From positions 62,001-126,000 of the forward strand of contig NZ_PKMZ01000010.1 in assembly GCF_002893625.1 (NCBI RefSeq): a DNA stretch of 64,000 bases, given 5' to 3'. Source of the DNA: Mangrovicella endophytica. Lineage in GTDB: Bacteria; Pseudomonadota; Alphaproteobacteria; Rhizobiales; Rhizobiaceae. The position numbers were made by a program, and so were the translations under genes. Of the stretch, positions 19,963 through 29,382 are shown piece by piece; positions within the stretch are counted from its first letter, which is position 1, and each line of letters opens with the position of its first letter. The notes beneath the pieces were generated by a model, which saw only the letters and a list, made by a program, of their open reading frames with translations, ran no database searches and was not told the DNA's origin.

Positions 19963-20652
19963 ATGAACCGCCTCAAGGTCTATGGCGTGCCCGTCGTTGC
20001 GATGGTGCTCGTCGTCCTCGCCTCCAACATCTTCGTGCAGTTCCCGCTGAACGGCACAATCGGGCGTCTGCAACTGGCGGACATCTTGACCTGGGGCGCC
20101 TTCACCTATCCCTTCGCATTCCTGGTCACCGACCTCACCAACCGGCTGTACGGGCCGAGCATCGCCCGGCAGGTGGTGATGATCGGCTTCGCCGTCGCTG
20201 TGATTGTTTCGGTGCTGGCACCGCCGCTGCTGTTTGCCGCCGGCCTTCTGGAATTCTCCGCCACCGGCGCGCGGCTGGCGCGAATCGCAGTCGCTTCCGG
20301 CACGGCGTTCCTGGTGGCGCAGCTGCTCGATATCGCGGTGTTCAACCGCCTGCGGCGCCAGAGCTGGTGGCGCGCGCCAGCCTTCGGCTCGCTGGCCGGC
20401 TCCTTCCTCGACACCCTGACCTTCTTCTCAGTCGCCTTCGCGCCGGCCTTCGCCTTTGTCGGACCCAATGACGACTTCGCGCTCGGTGCCGCCCCGCTGC
20501 TCGGCCTGTTCGCGACGGACGCGCCGCGCTGGCTGTCCTGGGCGCTCGGCGACTTCGTGGTGAAGCTGGCGATTGCCGTCTTCGCGCTGGTTCCATACCG
20601 TGTCGTCATGCAGGCGGTGATGCCGATGCGGCCGGATGTCAGACGCGCCTGA
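19963..20652 (+). CDS. yhhQ: Queuosine-precursor transporter (VUT/YhhQ family)
   Basis: An inner-membrane protein of 229 residues with about six helices. NIFVQFPLNG, the FTYPFAFLVTDLTNRLYG block and a second conserved FLDTLTFFSVAF block are characteristic of the VUT family, which imports queuosine precursors such as preQ0/preQ1 for tRNA modification. The start at 19963 follows the rpmB terminator by 26 bases, so a promoter must lie close by or within the terminator region. A GTG-started VOC gene follows 18 bases after its stop, probably co-transcribed. Confidence 0.88.
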   Translation: MNRLKVYGVPVVAMVLVVLASNIFVQFPLNGTIGRLQLADILTWGAFTYPFAFLVTDLTNRLYGPSIARQVVMIGFAVAVIVSVLAPPLLFAAGLLEFSATGARLARIAVASGTAFLVAQLLDIAVFNRLRRQSWWRAPAFGSLAGSFLDTLTFFSVAFAPAFAFVGPNDDFALGAAPLLGLFATDAPRWLSWALGDFVVKLAIAVFALVPYRVVMQAVMPMRPDVRRA

Positions 20653-20670
20653 CGGAGGAGAGGAGGCGCA

Positions 20671-21042
20671 GTGGCGAGGTTTCTGGCGACGATCCCGATC
20701 CTGCGCTTCTTCGACGAAGCGGTGACGCGCCGCTTCTACATCGACTATCTCGCCTTCGAGGTCGTCCTCGAGCATCGCTTCGGGCCGGAAATGCCGCTCT
20801 ATCTCGGGGTGACGCGCGGCGCCCTGCGGCTGCACTTGTCGCAGCACCACGGCGATGCGACGCCGGGCTCGGCCGTGTTCATTGAGATGGACGATGTCGA
20901 GGCACTCCATGCGGAGCTTGCCGCGCGCAGCTATCCCTTCGCCCGTCCGGGATTGGAGACGGCGCCCTGGGCCGCTCGCACGCTGACCGTGCTCGATCCA
21001 GCCGGCAATCGCCTGTTCTTCAACGAGCAGGTCCGGAGCTGA
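20671..21042 (+). CDS. Glyoxalase/bleomycin-resistance (VOC) superfamily protein
   Basis: A 123-residue single VOC protein. The pattern ILRFFDEAVTRRFYIDYLAFEV, then LYLGVTRGALRLHLSQHHG and LTVLDPAGNRLFF is that of bleomycin-binding or glyoxalase-like proteins. Function in bleomycin resistance is not implied. The start is GTG at 20671, preceded at once by AGGAGG. Its end overlaps the end of the convergent esterase-like gene by 23 bases. Confidence 0.85.
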   Translation: MARFLATIPILRFFDEAVTRRFYIDYLAFEVVLEHRFGPEMPLYLGVTRGALRLHLSQHHGDATPGSAVFIEMDDVEALHAELAARSYPFARPGLETAPWAARTLTVLDPAGNRLFFNEQVRS

Positions 21043-22060
21043 GGGCGCCGGCCGCGCCGCCATCTGCGACCAGCCGAAACTCCAGATAGACATTGCGCTG
21101 CAGGAACGAGCCGTTGTCGTCGGAGATGAGCGCAATGCGCGTCTCGCCGCCGGCGTCGGTCCAGGCGTCCAGCCCCTCCATATTGTCGATCTCGTTCGAC
21201 AGGTCCGCTTCCAGGATCACCGGACCGTCGATGAGCGCGCCGGGCCGGATCGACGCGCCGGGCAGGCGGCGGATGCGCATGCCGAGCCCGCCGAGAAAGC
21301 CAGTATAGCGCCGCTCCAGCAGCAGCAGGTCGCCATCCGGCAGGAACGCGCCGTCGGTCGCATCCCAGTCGACATCCCGCCGAACTGTGAAGACGCCGCC
21401 CCTGGCGCCGCCACCGAAGATCGCGGCAAAGAGGTTGCCCTTTGCATCGAGCGAACGCTCGGCGATGGCCACGGCGGCACCGTTCAGCGCGCCGCCCTCG
21501 GGCGAGACGGCGATCGTTTCCATGCCGCGGTTGATCCGCAGCTCGTGGCGCGGCAGCGGCAGCGGCAGCACCGCCGGACGATTCGCGAATGGCGCGGCCG
21601 GATCCGCATAGGCGAGGATGCGGTGATGCCGCTCGAAGCCGACGAGAACGCGGTTGCCGTCGATCGCCATCGATTCGGCGTCGGCATCGACCTTGCCGTC
21701 GAGAGGCTGTCCATCCGCACCGAGGAGCGGCTCCAGCTGCGCAGGGGCTATGCCGACGGGTCGCCCGGCCTCGTCACGCCGGATCGTGCCGGCGAACCAA
21801 TGCCCTTCGTCGTTGACCGACAGAAAGCGGCTGCCGCCGTCGCGAAAGCGGAAGGACGAGATGCTGTGGACGCCGCGGCCGCTGAACTCGAAGCCGCCGA
21901 CATAGTCGAAGGCGCCGAAGCGGGTTTCTGCGGAGCGGGTGCGGAAGGCCGAGATCGGCTTGGCCGTGACCTCGACCGTCTCGGCCCGAACCTCCGGCGC
22001 GACAAGCGGCCACGCGACGACGGCCGCGGCGAACGCGGCCGCCAGACTGCGCAGATGCAT
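21020..22060 (-). CDS. Phytase-like esterase domain protein, exported
   Basis: A 346-residue protein with signal peptide (LAAAFAAAVVAWPLVAPEVRA) and a beta-propeller-like domain of the esterase-like phytase family: FDYVGGFEFSG, FLSVNDEGHWF, DAESMAIDG and NIDNMEGLDAW-like repeats. Family members are extracellular or periplasmic, and hydrolytic activity is predicted, not shown. Its ATG overlaps the cobT stop by one base, so it is the last gene of the cobS operon, although a cobalamin role is not obvious. Confidence 0.78.
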   Translation of the reverse strand: MHLRSLAAAFAAAVVAWPLVAPEVRAETVEVTAKPISAFRTRSAETRFGAFDYVGGFEFSGRGVHSISSFRFRDGGSRFLSVNDEGHWFAGTIRRDEAGRPVGIAPAQLEPLLGADGQPLDGKVDADAESMAIDGNRVLVGFERHHRILAYADPAAPFANRPAVLPLPLPRHELRINRGMETIAVSPEGGALNGAAVAIAERSLDAKGNLFAAIFGGGARGGVFTVRRDVDWDATDGAFLPDGDLLLLERRYTGFLGGLGMRIRRLPGASIRPGALIDGPVILEADLSNEIDNMEGLDAWTDAGGETRIALISDDNGSFLQRNVYLEFRLVADGGAAGALSSGPAR

Positions 22061-23979
22061 CAGCGGCGGGCGCCTGCCGCGGCCCTGCGACGGGACGACG
22101 AGCGCCCCCCGGCCGTCGCCTGGTCCTCGAAGAGATCGGCGAGCTGCTCGGTCATGGCACCCGCCAGCTCCTCGGCATCGACGATGGTGACGGCACGGCG
22201 ATAGTAGCGCGTGACGTCGTGGCCGATGCCGATGGCCAGCAGCTCCACGGGCGAGCGCGTCTCGATCTCCTCGATGACGGCGCGCAGGTGCCGCTCCAGA
22301 TAATTGCCGGCATTGACCGAGAGGGTCGAGTCGTCGACCGGCGCGCCATCGGAGATCATCATCAGGATCCGGCGCTGCTCGGGCCGCGCCAGCAGGCGGT
22401 TATGCGCCCAGATCAGTGCTTCGCCGTCGATATTCTCCTTCAGGAGCCCCTCGCGCATCATCAGGCCGAGATTGCGCCGGGCCCGCCGCCACGGCGCGTC
22501 GGCGGACTTGTAGACGATGTGGCGCAGGTCGTTCAGCCGCCCGGGCTTGGACGGCTTGCCCTCCTTCAGCCAGGCCTCGCGCGCCTGGCCGCCTTTCCAG
22601 GCCCGGGTGGTGAAGCCCAGCACCTCGACCTTGACGCCGCAGCGCTCCAGCGTGCGCGCCAGGATGTCGGCGCAGGTGGCAGCCACCGTGATCGGCCGCC
22701 CGCGCATCGAGCCGGAATTGTCGATCAGAAGCGTGACGATCGTGTCGCGGAAGGCGGTGTCGCGCTCCATCTTGAAGGAGAGCGGCTGCAGCGGGTCGGT
22801 AACCATGCGGGTCAGGCGCGCCGTGTCGAGATAGCCTTCCTCGAGATCGAAATCCCAGGAGCGGTTCTGCTGCGCCATCAGCCGGCGCTGCAGGCGGTTG
22901 GCGAGACGCCCGACGACGCCCTGCAGCGACGCCAGCTGCTTGTCGAGGAACGAGCGCAGGCGGTCGAGCTCAGCCTCGTCGCAGAGCTCCTCGGCACCCA
23001 CCATCTCGTCGAACTGCTGGGTGAAGACCTTGTACTCGGTGTCGGCGAAGGTGCCGGGTGGCGCCTGGTTGGGCCGCCGCGTCTCGCCCGGCGTCTCCGT
23101 ATCCTCGCTCTCGTCGTCGACCGGATCCTCGGCGGTGACCTCGGAGGATTCGGCTTCCGCCGTCTCCTGGTTCTCGCCCTCGCTCTCGCTTTCTTCCGGG
23201 GCGGCCTCCTCGGTGCCGCTTTCCTTCTCGGCGCCGCCTTCCTCGTTGTCGCGAGTCTGGTTGTCGCCGGCCTCGTCCTGTTCGTCGCTGTCCTCGCCGG
23301 GATTCTCCTGGCCGAGCTCCTCGGCCATCTCCAGCGAGACGAGAAGGTCGCGGATGGCGCGCGCGAAGGCCTGCTGATCCTCGACCGTCTCGGCGAGCCG
23401 CTCGAACCGAGGGCCGGCCTTGGCCTCGATCGTGTCGCGCCAGACGTCGACCAGCGAGGCGGCGCTCGGCGGGATCGGACGGCCGGTCAGCTTCTCGCGT
23501 ACCAGCAGCGCGACGGCGTCTTCGACCGGCGCCTCGGCGCGATCGGTCACGTCCTGCAGGTTCGAGCGGAAGTAGCGGTCTTCCAGCATGGCGGCAAGGT
23601 TGTCGCCGACACCGGCCATGGCATTGGCGCCGATCGCCTCGACGCGCGCCTGCTCCACGGCGTCGTAGACGGCCTTGGCGCTCTTGCCGTCCGGCGAGTA
23701 GCTCGCATGGACGCTCGTATCGTGGCGGGCGCGGCGCAGCGCCATGGCGTCGGAGAGGCCGCGGGTGACTGCGACGTCGTTGGCGGTGGCGCGCTTGGGC
23801 AGATCAGGGAGGCGGGCGCGGGTGCCGGTCAGGCCCGGCCGGTCGTTGGAGAAGCTGACCTCCAGCTCCGGCTCGCCCGCGATGGCGCGCAGACAGCCGG
23901 CGACCGCGCGGCGGAACGGCTCGCGGTCGGTTACCTTCGGAGCGCCGGGAGCGCGGGAGTTGTCACCGCTGCGCGCCAT
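22060..23979 (-). CDS. cobT: Aerobic cobaltochelatase subunit CobT
   Basis: Part of the CobNST chelatase that inserts cobalt into hydrogenobyrinic acid a,c-diamide in the aerobic cobalamin pathway. The 639-residue protein has an N-terminal CobT domain (to about 215), a long acidic linker (about 219-300, runs of Glu/Asp), and a C-terminal von Willebrand A domain whose MIDAS begins at D420-N-S-G-S. Together with CobS it forms an AAA+ motor; CobN is not in this window. The basic tail ([13 protein letters not shown]) is unusual. It starts three bases after the upstream periplasmic gene and overlaps the esterase gene. Confidence 0.95.
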   Translation of the reverse strand: MARSGDNSRAPGAPKVTDREPFRRAVAGCLRAIAGEPELEVSFSNDRPGLTGTRARLPDLPKRATANDVAVTRGLSDAMALRRARHDTSVHASYSPDGKSAKAVYDAVEQARVEAIGANAMAGVGDNLAAMLEDRYFRSNLQDVTDRAEAPVEDAVALLVREKLTGRPIPPSAASLVDVWRDTIEAKAGPRFERLAETVEDQQAFARAIRDLLVSLEMAEELGQENPGEDSDEQDEAGDNQTRDNEEGGAEKESGTEEAAPEESESEGENQETAEAESSEVTAEDPVDDESEDTETPGETRRPNQAPPGTFADTEYKVFTQQFDEMVGAEELCDEAELDRLRSFLDKQLASLQGVVGRLANRLQRRLMAQQNRSWDFDLEEGYLDTARLTRMVTDPLQPLSFKMERDTAFRDTIVTLLIDNSGSMRGRPITVAATCADILARTLERCGVKVEVLGFTTRAWKGGQAREAWLKEGKPSKPGRLNDLRHIVYKSADAPWRRARRNLGLMMREGLLKENIDGEALIWAHNRLLARPEQRRILMMISDGAPVDDSTLSVNAGNYLERHLRAVIEEIETRSPVELLAIGIGHDVTRYYRRAVTIVDAEELAGAMTEQLADLFEDQATAGGRSSSRRRAAAGARR

Positions 23980-23982
23980 GTA

Positions 23983-24456
23983 TCAATCTGCCTTCTTCAC
24001 AGCGGGATCGAGCTTGTCGACGTCGACGTCCTTCACGGGCGTCTTCGACAGGAGGATCGACGCATCGTCCTGCTTCTCCAGGACATAGGCCGTGATGCCC
24101 TGGCCCATGCCGGCATATTTCGGCACGAAGAACCCGTTCAGCACATAGGCCCCGTTCTGGAAGACGACGCCATCGCGTGCGCTGATCTGCGTACCGCCGG
24201 TCCGGCTCGATCCCTCGAGATAAGCCACGAACAGGCCATCCCCGCCCCGTTCCGCCACGAGACCGTCACCGGCCGCGACCGTGATCTTCAGGCCGACCAC
24301 CGTATCGGCGGCATTCTCGACGAACTGGGCGAAGCCGGGATAGGTCTTCGCTGTTACCGCACCGCTGGCGCGCAGCACCTCGCTCTGCTCGGCAAAGGCC
24401 GGACCGCCGAAACCGGCGGCGAGGATCGCTGCTGCGAGAAGCGAACGGCGGATCAT
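23983..24456 (-). CDS. Unknown periplasmic protein inside the cobS-cobT operon
   Basis: I do not recognise this 157-residue protein. It has a signal peptide (LLAAAILAAGFGGPAFA, cleavage after AFA) and a mature beta-rich part with no cysteine; its C-terminus is Asp/Lys-rich (KDVDVDKLDPAVKKAD). Ten bases separate it from cobS and three from cobT, so it is translated from the same message. Because CobS and CobT act in the cytoplasm, an exported product here is odd; cobalt import or envelope sensing is possible but unsupported. Confidence 0.75.
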   Translation of the reverse strand: MIRRSLLAAAILAAGFGGPAFAEQSEVLRASGAVTAKTYPGFAQFVENAADTVVGLKITVAAGDGLVAERGGDGLFVAYLEGSSRTGGTQISARDGVVFQNGAYVLNGFFVPKYAGMGQGITAYVLEKQDDASILLSKTPVKDVDVDKLDPAVKKAD

Positions 24457-24465
24457 CGCAGAACC

Positions 24466-25452
24466 TCAGTCCAGCACGATGTTGGCGCTGGACTCCGGCA
24501 GCTCCTCGCCGAAGGCCCGCTGGTAGAATTCGGCGACCAGCGGCCGCTCCAGATCGTCGCACTTGTTCAGGAAGGTGACGCGGAAGGCGAAGCCGATATT
24601 GCCGAAGATCTCGGCGTTCTCCGCCCAGGTGATCACCGTGCGCGGGCTCATCACCGTCGAGAGGTCGCCGTTGATGAAGGCCGAGCGGGTCATGTCGGCG
24701 ATGCGCACCATCTTGGAGACGGTCTGGCGTCCCTCCTTGGTGGCATAGCTCTTGGCCTTGGCAACGACGATGCCGACCTCGTTGTCGTGCGGCAGGTAGT
24801 TCAGCGTCGTGACGATCGACCAGCGGTCCATCTGCGCCTGGTTGATCTGCTGCGTGCCGTGATAGAGGCCCGTCGTGTCGCCGAGGCCGACCGTGTTGGC
24901 GGTGGCAAAGAGGCGGAAGGCCGGATGCGGGCGGATGACGCGCGCCTGGTCGAGCAGCGTCAGGCGCCCGGAGGATTCCAGCACGCGCTGGATCACGAAC
25001 ATCACGTCCGGACGGCCGGCGTCATACTCGTCGAACACGAGCGCGACATTGTTCTGATAGGCCCAGGGCAGGATGCCGTCGCGGAACTCGGTGACCTGCA
25101 TCCCCTCGCGCACGGTGATCGCGTCCTTCCCGACGAGATCGATGCGCGAGACGTGGCTGTCGAGGTTGACGCGCACGCAAGGCCAGTTCAGCCGCGCCGC
25201 CACCTGCTCGATATGGGTCGACTTGCCGGTGCCGTGATAGCCCGAAACCATGACGCGGCGGTTGCGCGCAAAGCCTGCGAGGATCGCCAGCGTGGTCTGC
25301 CGGTCGAACAGATAGTCCGGGTCGATCTCAGGCACATGCGGATCGGTCTTTAAAAAGGCCGGCACGGTGATATCGCTGTCGAAACCGAAGGTTTCGCGGA
25401 CGGAGACTGTGGTATCCGGAAGGGACGCCACTTCCTGTTCCGCTGCACTCAT
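24466..25452 (-). CDS. cobS: Aerobic cobaltochelatase subunit CobS
   Basis: AAA+ ATPase subunit of the CobNST cobaltochelatase. The 328-residue protein has Walker [10 protein letters not shown] (71-79), Walker [12 protein letters not shown] (136-146), and the sensor region [19 protein letters not shown]. The start at 25452 is supported by GGAGG just upstream; the open frame continues to 25539 but that adds a non-homologous run. It is the first gene of the cobS - unknown - cobT - esterase operon. This belongs to the oxygen-dependent cobalamin pathway. Confidence 0.95.
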   Translation of the reverse strand: MSAAEQEVASLPDTTVSVRETFGFDSDITVPAFLKTDPHVPEIDPDYLFDRQTTLAILAGFARNRRVMVSGYHGTGKSTHIEQVAARLNWPCVRVNLDSHVSRIDLVGKDAITVREGMQVTEFRDGILPWAYQNNVALVFDEYDAGRPDVMFVIQRVLESSGRLTLLDQARVIRPHPAFRLFATANTVGLGDTTGLYHGTQQINQAQMDRWSIVTTLNYLPHDNEVGIVVAKAKSYATKEGRQTVSKMVRIADMTRSAFINGDLSTVMSPRTVITWAENAEIFGNIGFAFRVTFLNKCDDLERPLVAEFYQRAFGEELPESSANIVLD

Positions 25453-25608
25453 CACACCTCCATCGGCCTGCCGCTCATGCGGGTCCCGGCCACACACATC
25501 AATCGTGTTCCGCCGCAACCCATGGCGCGGCACCTCCATCCGTGCGGCCGCACTGCGGCTGCACGTGCCGAGCAGGACTCGCCACCCGAGTTCTCAGGCC
25601 GTCGGGCC

Positions 25609-26208
25609 TTAGCAAAAACCGGACTGCTTCAGAAGCTTGTAGGCCTGGATGACCTCGCGAAGCCGGTCTTCGCTGCCGCGATCGCCGCCATTGGCATCGG
25701 GATGGTACTGCTTGACGAGGCTCTTATAGCGCGCCCGGATCGTCTCTCCAGCGGAATTCTCGGCCAGATCGAGTGTCTGGAACGCTTTCGACTCCAGCGA
25801 CCGCACTTTGGGGCGCCTAGCTTCGGTCCGCCGGGCCGCATCGCCGAAGAGGTTGAACGGGTCCCGCGTGCGGGCGCCGGCGCGGCGTGCACGTATGGAC
25901 GCGGCCGCATCGCTGCCATTCTGCCCCATCGACCAGGTCGGGCGATGGCCGGTCAGCGAGTCCTTCAGATAGGCCTGGATGTCCTTGTCGCCGAGGCCCG
26001 AGAAGTAGTTGTAGGACTTGTTGTACATCCGCACGTGATCGACGCAGAAGTGGTAGTACTCCCCCTCATGGTCGCGTCCGCGCGGTGCCTTGTAGAGGCC
26101 CGGCTCCTCGCATCCCTCCCAGGCGCAGACCGGCGCGCGCGCCTTTTCGGTCGCCTCCCGGTCGGGGCGCACGCGGATGCGGTCGAAATATTTGGAGTCG
26201 AGCTTCAT
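25609..26208 (-). CDS. J-domain protein (DnaJ-like) with N-terminal Cys/His cluster
   Basis: The C-terminal 65 residues form a J domain with HPD at 169-171 (VKQYHPDANGG), the part that stimulates Hsp70 ATPase activity. The N-terminal half is distinct: CAWEGCEEPG (Cys28, Cys33) and YYHFCVDHVRMYN (His53, Cys55, His58) could make a zinc site, followed by a stretch NYFSGLGDKDIQAYLKDSL. This architecture is known from alphaproteobacterial J-domain proteins but its client is unknown. It is 156 bases from cobS and divergent from bolA. Confidence 0.88.
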   Translation of the reverse strand: MKLDSKYFDRIRVRPDREATEKARAPVCAWEGCEEPGLYKAPRGRDHEGEYYHFCVDHVRMYNKSYNYFSGLGDKDIQAYLKDSLTGHRPTWSMGQNGSDAAASIRARRAGARTRDPFNLFGDAARRTEARRPKVRSLESKAFQTLDLAENSAGETIRARYKSLVKQYHPDANGGDRGSEDRLREVIQAYKLLKQSGFC

Positions 26209-26382
26209 CGTTTGCGATTATGGTGCTGCGCCGGAAGGCGAACAAGAATTGACAGATGCGAAAAGGCGTTTCGTTGCGGGGCTTTGACTGCTTCGGGGGA
26301 CGCAGGCGAGGGACAGGCAGCGGCTTGGTCGCAACGATCCGCACCGTGTTGAACCCGCCCATGGCAGGAGACTGTGGAGAGA

Positions 26383-26685
26383 ATGAGCACAAAGGAGAGG
26401 ATCGAGGATCGGCTGAGGACGGCGCTGGCGCCGGAGCATCTCGCGGTCATCGATGAGAGCCACCTTCACGCCGGCCATCATCACGCTGACAGTGGGCACC
26501 ACGCCGCCTTCGAGGGCAGCGGCGAGACGCATTTCCGCGTCCGGGTCGTCTCCGCCGCCTTCGCCGGCCAGAGCCGGATCGAGCGGCATCGCAGCATCAA
26601 CGCGCTTCTGAAGGACGAGCTTGCCTCCGGTGTGCACGCGCTGGCGATTGAGGCCAGCGCCCCGGGCGAGCCGACGCGCCGCTGA
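26383..26685 (+). CDS. bolA: BolA-family protein
   Basis: A 100-residue BolA protein. RIEDRLRTAL, DESHLHAGHHHADSGHH and THFRVRVVSAAFAGQSRIERHRSINALL are the family core, with conserved histidines used to share an iron-sulfur cluster with monothiol glutaredoxins. BolA proteins also influence cell shape and stress transcription. The start at 26383 follows GGAGAG. It lies alone, 34 bases before the DUF1275 gene on the same strand, and is divergent from the J-domain gene. Confidence 0.93.
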   Translation: MSTKERIEDRLRTALAPEHLAVIDESHLHAGHHHADSGHHAAFEGSGETHFRVRVVSAAFAGQSRIERHRSINALLKDELASGVHALAIEASAPGEPTRR

Positions 26686-26718
26686 GCACGATCGCCCTGC
26701 CATGATCCAGCCTGTCGC

Positions 26719-27501
26719 ATGAGCGTGACTGCCGTTCCGCCCGGCGCAACCGTGCCGCCGGCCCCGGACAGAGCCAGGGCCCGGGCCGCGACCGGCCTCG
26801 CCTTCGTCGCCGCCGTTTCCTTCCTCGCCGGCATGACCGATGCGATCGGCTTCCTATCGGCCGGCGACTTCGTGTCCTTCATGAGCGGCAACACGACGCG
26901 CCTCGCCGTCTCGCTCTCGCATGGCGATCCCTGGCATGCGGCGCATCTGGCGCTGATCCTGGTGCTGTTCGTCCTCGGCAACACGCTCGGCGTGCTCGTC
27001 ACCCGCTCCGGCCGCTGGACGCCGCTCCTGCTCCTGATCGTCTCAGGACTCCTGTTCGGCGCCTGGCTTCCTGCCGGTGGGGGTCCGAGCCAAGCCTGGC
27101 TGCTCGGCGCCATCGTGCTGGCGATGGGCCTTCTGAATGCCGGCATCGAGCGGGTGGGCGATCTTCATATCGGCGTCACCTATGTCACCGGTGCCTTGTC
27201 GCGCGTCGGCAGGGGGCTGGGACGCTGGATCCTCGGCGACCGCCGGAACGACTGGCCGGTCAACATCGTGCCCTGGATCGGGATGATCGCCGGCGCCGTC
27301 TCCGGCGGGCTCTGCCACAGCCAGTCGGCCGGCGCGGCGCTGCTGGTCGCCGCCGGCGTCGCGGCGCTGATCGCCGTTGTGGCGATGGCGATACCGCGGC
27401 CGTGGCGGGACAGCTACCTCGCCGAGCGCGGCCCTGTCGCCGCACGCAATGGCCTGGAGCCTGGTGTTGCGACGAAGGACGCCAGGCCGGAAACCCGCTG
27501 A
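26719..27501 (+). CDS. DUF1275 (YoaK-like) membrane protein
   Basis: An integral membrane protein of 260 residues with about six helices. AVSFLAGMTDAIGFL, FMSGNTTRLAV and MGLLNAGIERVG are characteristic of the DUF1275 family, whose members have unknown transport or signalling function. The N-terminal 20 residues are proline-rich and cytoplasmic-looking. It converges on aroB with a 16-base gap. Confidence 0.88.
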   Translation: MSVTAVPPGATVPPAPDRARARAATGLAFVAAVSFLAGMTDAIGFLSAGDFVSFMSGNTTRLAVSLSHGDPWHAAHLALILVLFVLGNTLGVLVTRSGRWTPLLLLIVSGLLFGAWLPAGGGPSQAWLLGAIVLAMGLLNAGIERVGDLHIGVTYVTGALSRVGRGLGRWILGDRRNDWPVNIVPWIGMIAGAVSGGLCHSQSAGAALLVAAGVAALIAVVAMAIPRPWRDSYLAERGPVAARNGLEPGVATKDARPETR

Positions 27502-27517
27502 GCCTGAAGGGCCTTGG

Positions 27518-28672
27518 CTACCGCGCGACTTCCTCGGCGAGGAAGTCCCTGACCGCCGCGGGATCGACGTCATGGGCAACGAAGGCCTTGCCGATGCCGC
27601 GCGTCAGGATGAAGGTGAGGCTGCCGCGCACGACCTTCTTGTCCTGCCCGATCGAACCGAGCAGGCGATCGGCATCCATCGGATCTCCGGGAATGGCGCC
27701 GATGCGGGTCGGCAGACCGGCGGCGGCAAGATGCGCCTCGGCCCGCTCGGCATCGGCCTCTGGGCACAGGCCGAGCCGGACGGAGAAGCGGTGCGCCAGC
27801 ACCGTGCCGATCGCGACCGCCTCGCCATGGACGAGGCGCGCGGCATCGTAGCGGCAGGCCGATTCGAGCGCATGGCCAAAGGTATGGCCGAGATTGAGGA
27901 GCGCGCGCTGGCCTTCCTCGCGCTCGTCCGTCGCCACCACCTCGGCCTTGGCGTTGCAGCTCTCCGCGATGGCCTCGACCCGGGCCGAGCCACCGGCGAA
28001 GACCGCTTCGCGATTCCGGTCGAGCCAGTCGAAGAAGGTCGGCCGGTCGATCAGCCCGTATTTCACCACCTCGGCATACCCGGCGGCGAATTCGCGCCGG
28101 CTCAGCGTGTCGAGCAGCGCCGTGTCGGCAATCACCAGCGAGGGCTGGCTGAAGGCGCCGATGAGGTTCTTGCCGTGGCGGCTGTTGATGCCCGTCTTGC
28201 CGCCGACGGAGGAGTCGACCTGTGCCAAGAGCGAGGTGGGTACCTGCACGAAGCGCATGCCGCGGCGGGTGATCGAGGCCGCGAAGCCCGCGAGATCGCC
28301 GATGACGCCGCCGCCCAAGGCCACGACGATATCGCCGCGCTCGAGCCGGGCGGCGAGGATTTCGTCGACGAGCCGCATCAGGTGCTCGAAACTCTTTGTC
28401 GTTTCGCCGGCCGGCAGAACGATCGGCGTCGAGTCGATGCCGGCGGCGGACAGGGCGGAGCGCAGGCGCTCCAGATGCAGGGTGCCGACCGTCTCGTCGG
28501 TGACCACTGCGGCGCGGGCGCCGGGCAGCCGCCGGGCGATCTCGTGGCCGGCCTCGTCGATCAGGCCGGGACCGATCAGGATGTCGTAGGAGCGTGTCCC
28601 CAGCGAAACCTTGATCACGCGCTCGGCGGCGGTCGCGCCCGATCGCTCGTCCTGGCGCTGCAACTGGCTCAT
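27518..28672 (-). CDS. aroB: 3-dehydroquinate synthase
   Basis: Second enzyme of the shikimate pathway: cyclises DAHP to 3-dehydroquinate with NAD and a metal ion. The 384-residue protein has DETVGTLHLE, PAGETTKSFEH, VALGGGVIGDLAGF and GKTGINSRHGKNLIGAF, all hallmark blocks, and the metal ligand histidines in NLGHTFGHA. It overlaps the aroK stop by four bases. Near its 3' end lies a perfect nine-base inverted repeat (27527-27547) inside the coding sequence. Confidence 0.96.
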   Translation of the reverse strand: MSQLQRQDERSGATAAERVIKVSLGTRSYDILIGPGLIDEAGHEIARRLPGARAAVVTDETVGTLHLERLRSALSAAGIDSTPIVLPAGETTKSFEHLMRLVDEILAARLERGDIVVALGGGVIGDLAGFAASITRRGMRFVQVPTSLLAQVDSSVGGKTGINSRHGKNLIGAFSQPSLVIADTALLDTLSRREFAAGYAEVVKYGLIDRPTFFDWLDRNREAVFAGGSARVEAIAESCNAKAEVVATDEREEGQRALLNLGHTFGHALESACRYDAARLVHGEAVAIGTVLAHRFSVRLGLCPEADAERAEAHLAAAGLPTRIGAIPGDPMDADRLLGSIGQDKKVVRGSLTFILTRGIGKAFVAHDVDPAAVRDFLAEEVAR

Positions 28673-29250
28673 GGGGCGCTCCTTGCCTTCAGATGCTCGT
28701 CGAGGCTGGCGATGATCTCGGCCGCGACGGATTCGCGCCGGACGTTGCGCGAGAGAACAGTGATGTCGGCTTCCCCATACACGGGATAGCGCTTCTCCAT
28801 CAGGTCGCGCATCACGGCCCGTGGGTCGGGAGCCTGCAGGAGCGGGCGATGCGGGCGGCGACCGACCCGCTCCATCAGCGTGTTGAGGTCCGCCTTCAGC
28901 CAGACGGTGATGGCATGCTCGCGCAACGCCTTCCGCGTTTCCGCCGACATGAAGGCGCCGCCGCCGGTCGCCAGCACCTGCGGACCATCCGCGGCGAGGC
29001 GCGTCACCACACGCGCCTCCAGGGCCCGGAACTCCGGCTCGCCATAGGCTTCGAACAGCTCGGCGATCGTCATGCGGGCCACCGCCTCGATCTCCGCATC
29101 GGTATCGCGGAAGGGCAGGCCAAGCATCGCCGCGAGCTTGCGCCCGACGGTCGTCTTGCCGGCGCCCATCAACCCGATCAACGTCACAGAACGCTTGCCG
29201 AGGCGCTTATGGAGGATCTCCCGATCGTCCGGGAGCAATTCGCTGATCAT
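28669..29250 (-). CDS. aroK: Shikimate kinase
   Basis: Phosphorylates shikimate in the shikimate pathway. The 193-residue protein has P-loop GLMGAGKTT (26-34), DTDAEIEA (substrate-binding Asp), RALEARV and VLATGGGAF, and the lid-region RPHRPLL. The N-terminal extension of about 20 residues before the P-loop is longer than the enteric form but usual in alphaproteobacteria. It is cotranscribed with aroB, overlapping by four bases, and divergent from the xerD operon. Confidence 0.96.
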   Translation of the reverse strand: MISELLPDDREILHKRLGKRSVTLIGLMGAGKTTVGRKLAAMLGLPFRDTDAEIEAVARMTIAELFEAYGEPEFRALEARVVTRLAADGPQVLATGGGAFMSAETRKALREHAITVWLKADLNTLMERVGRRPHRPLLQAPDPRAVMRDLMEKRYPVYGEADITVLSRNVRRESVAAEIIASLDEHLKARSAP

Positions 29251-29382
29251 CGGCTTTCTTGACGCAGGACTGGTAAGGAGCCGCTAACGGAGAATACATA
29301 TCGCTGCCAAGGTCAAGCGGCGGTGTCCCGCCGTTTCGCACCGGCCGATCCGCGCCGCCACCAAGTTGGAGGAACCGCCGAC

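Noticed and set aside
22219..25353. A 1044-codon open frame on the plus strand opposite cobT and cobS
   Set aside because: It is a codon-bias shadow of the minus-strand genes in GC-rich DNA, with no recognisable domain; cobT and cobS motifs are clear.
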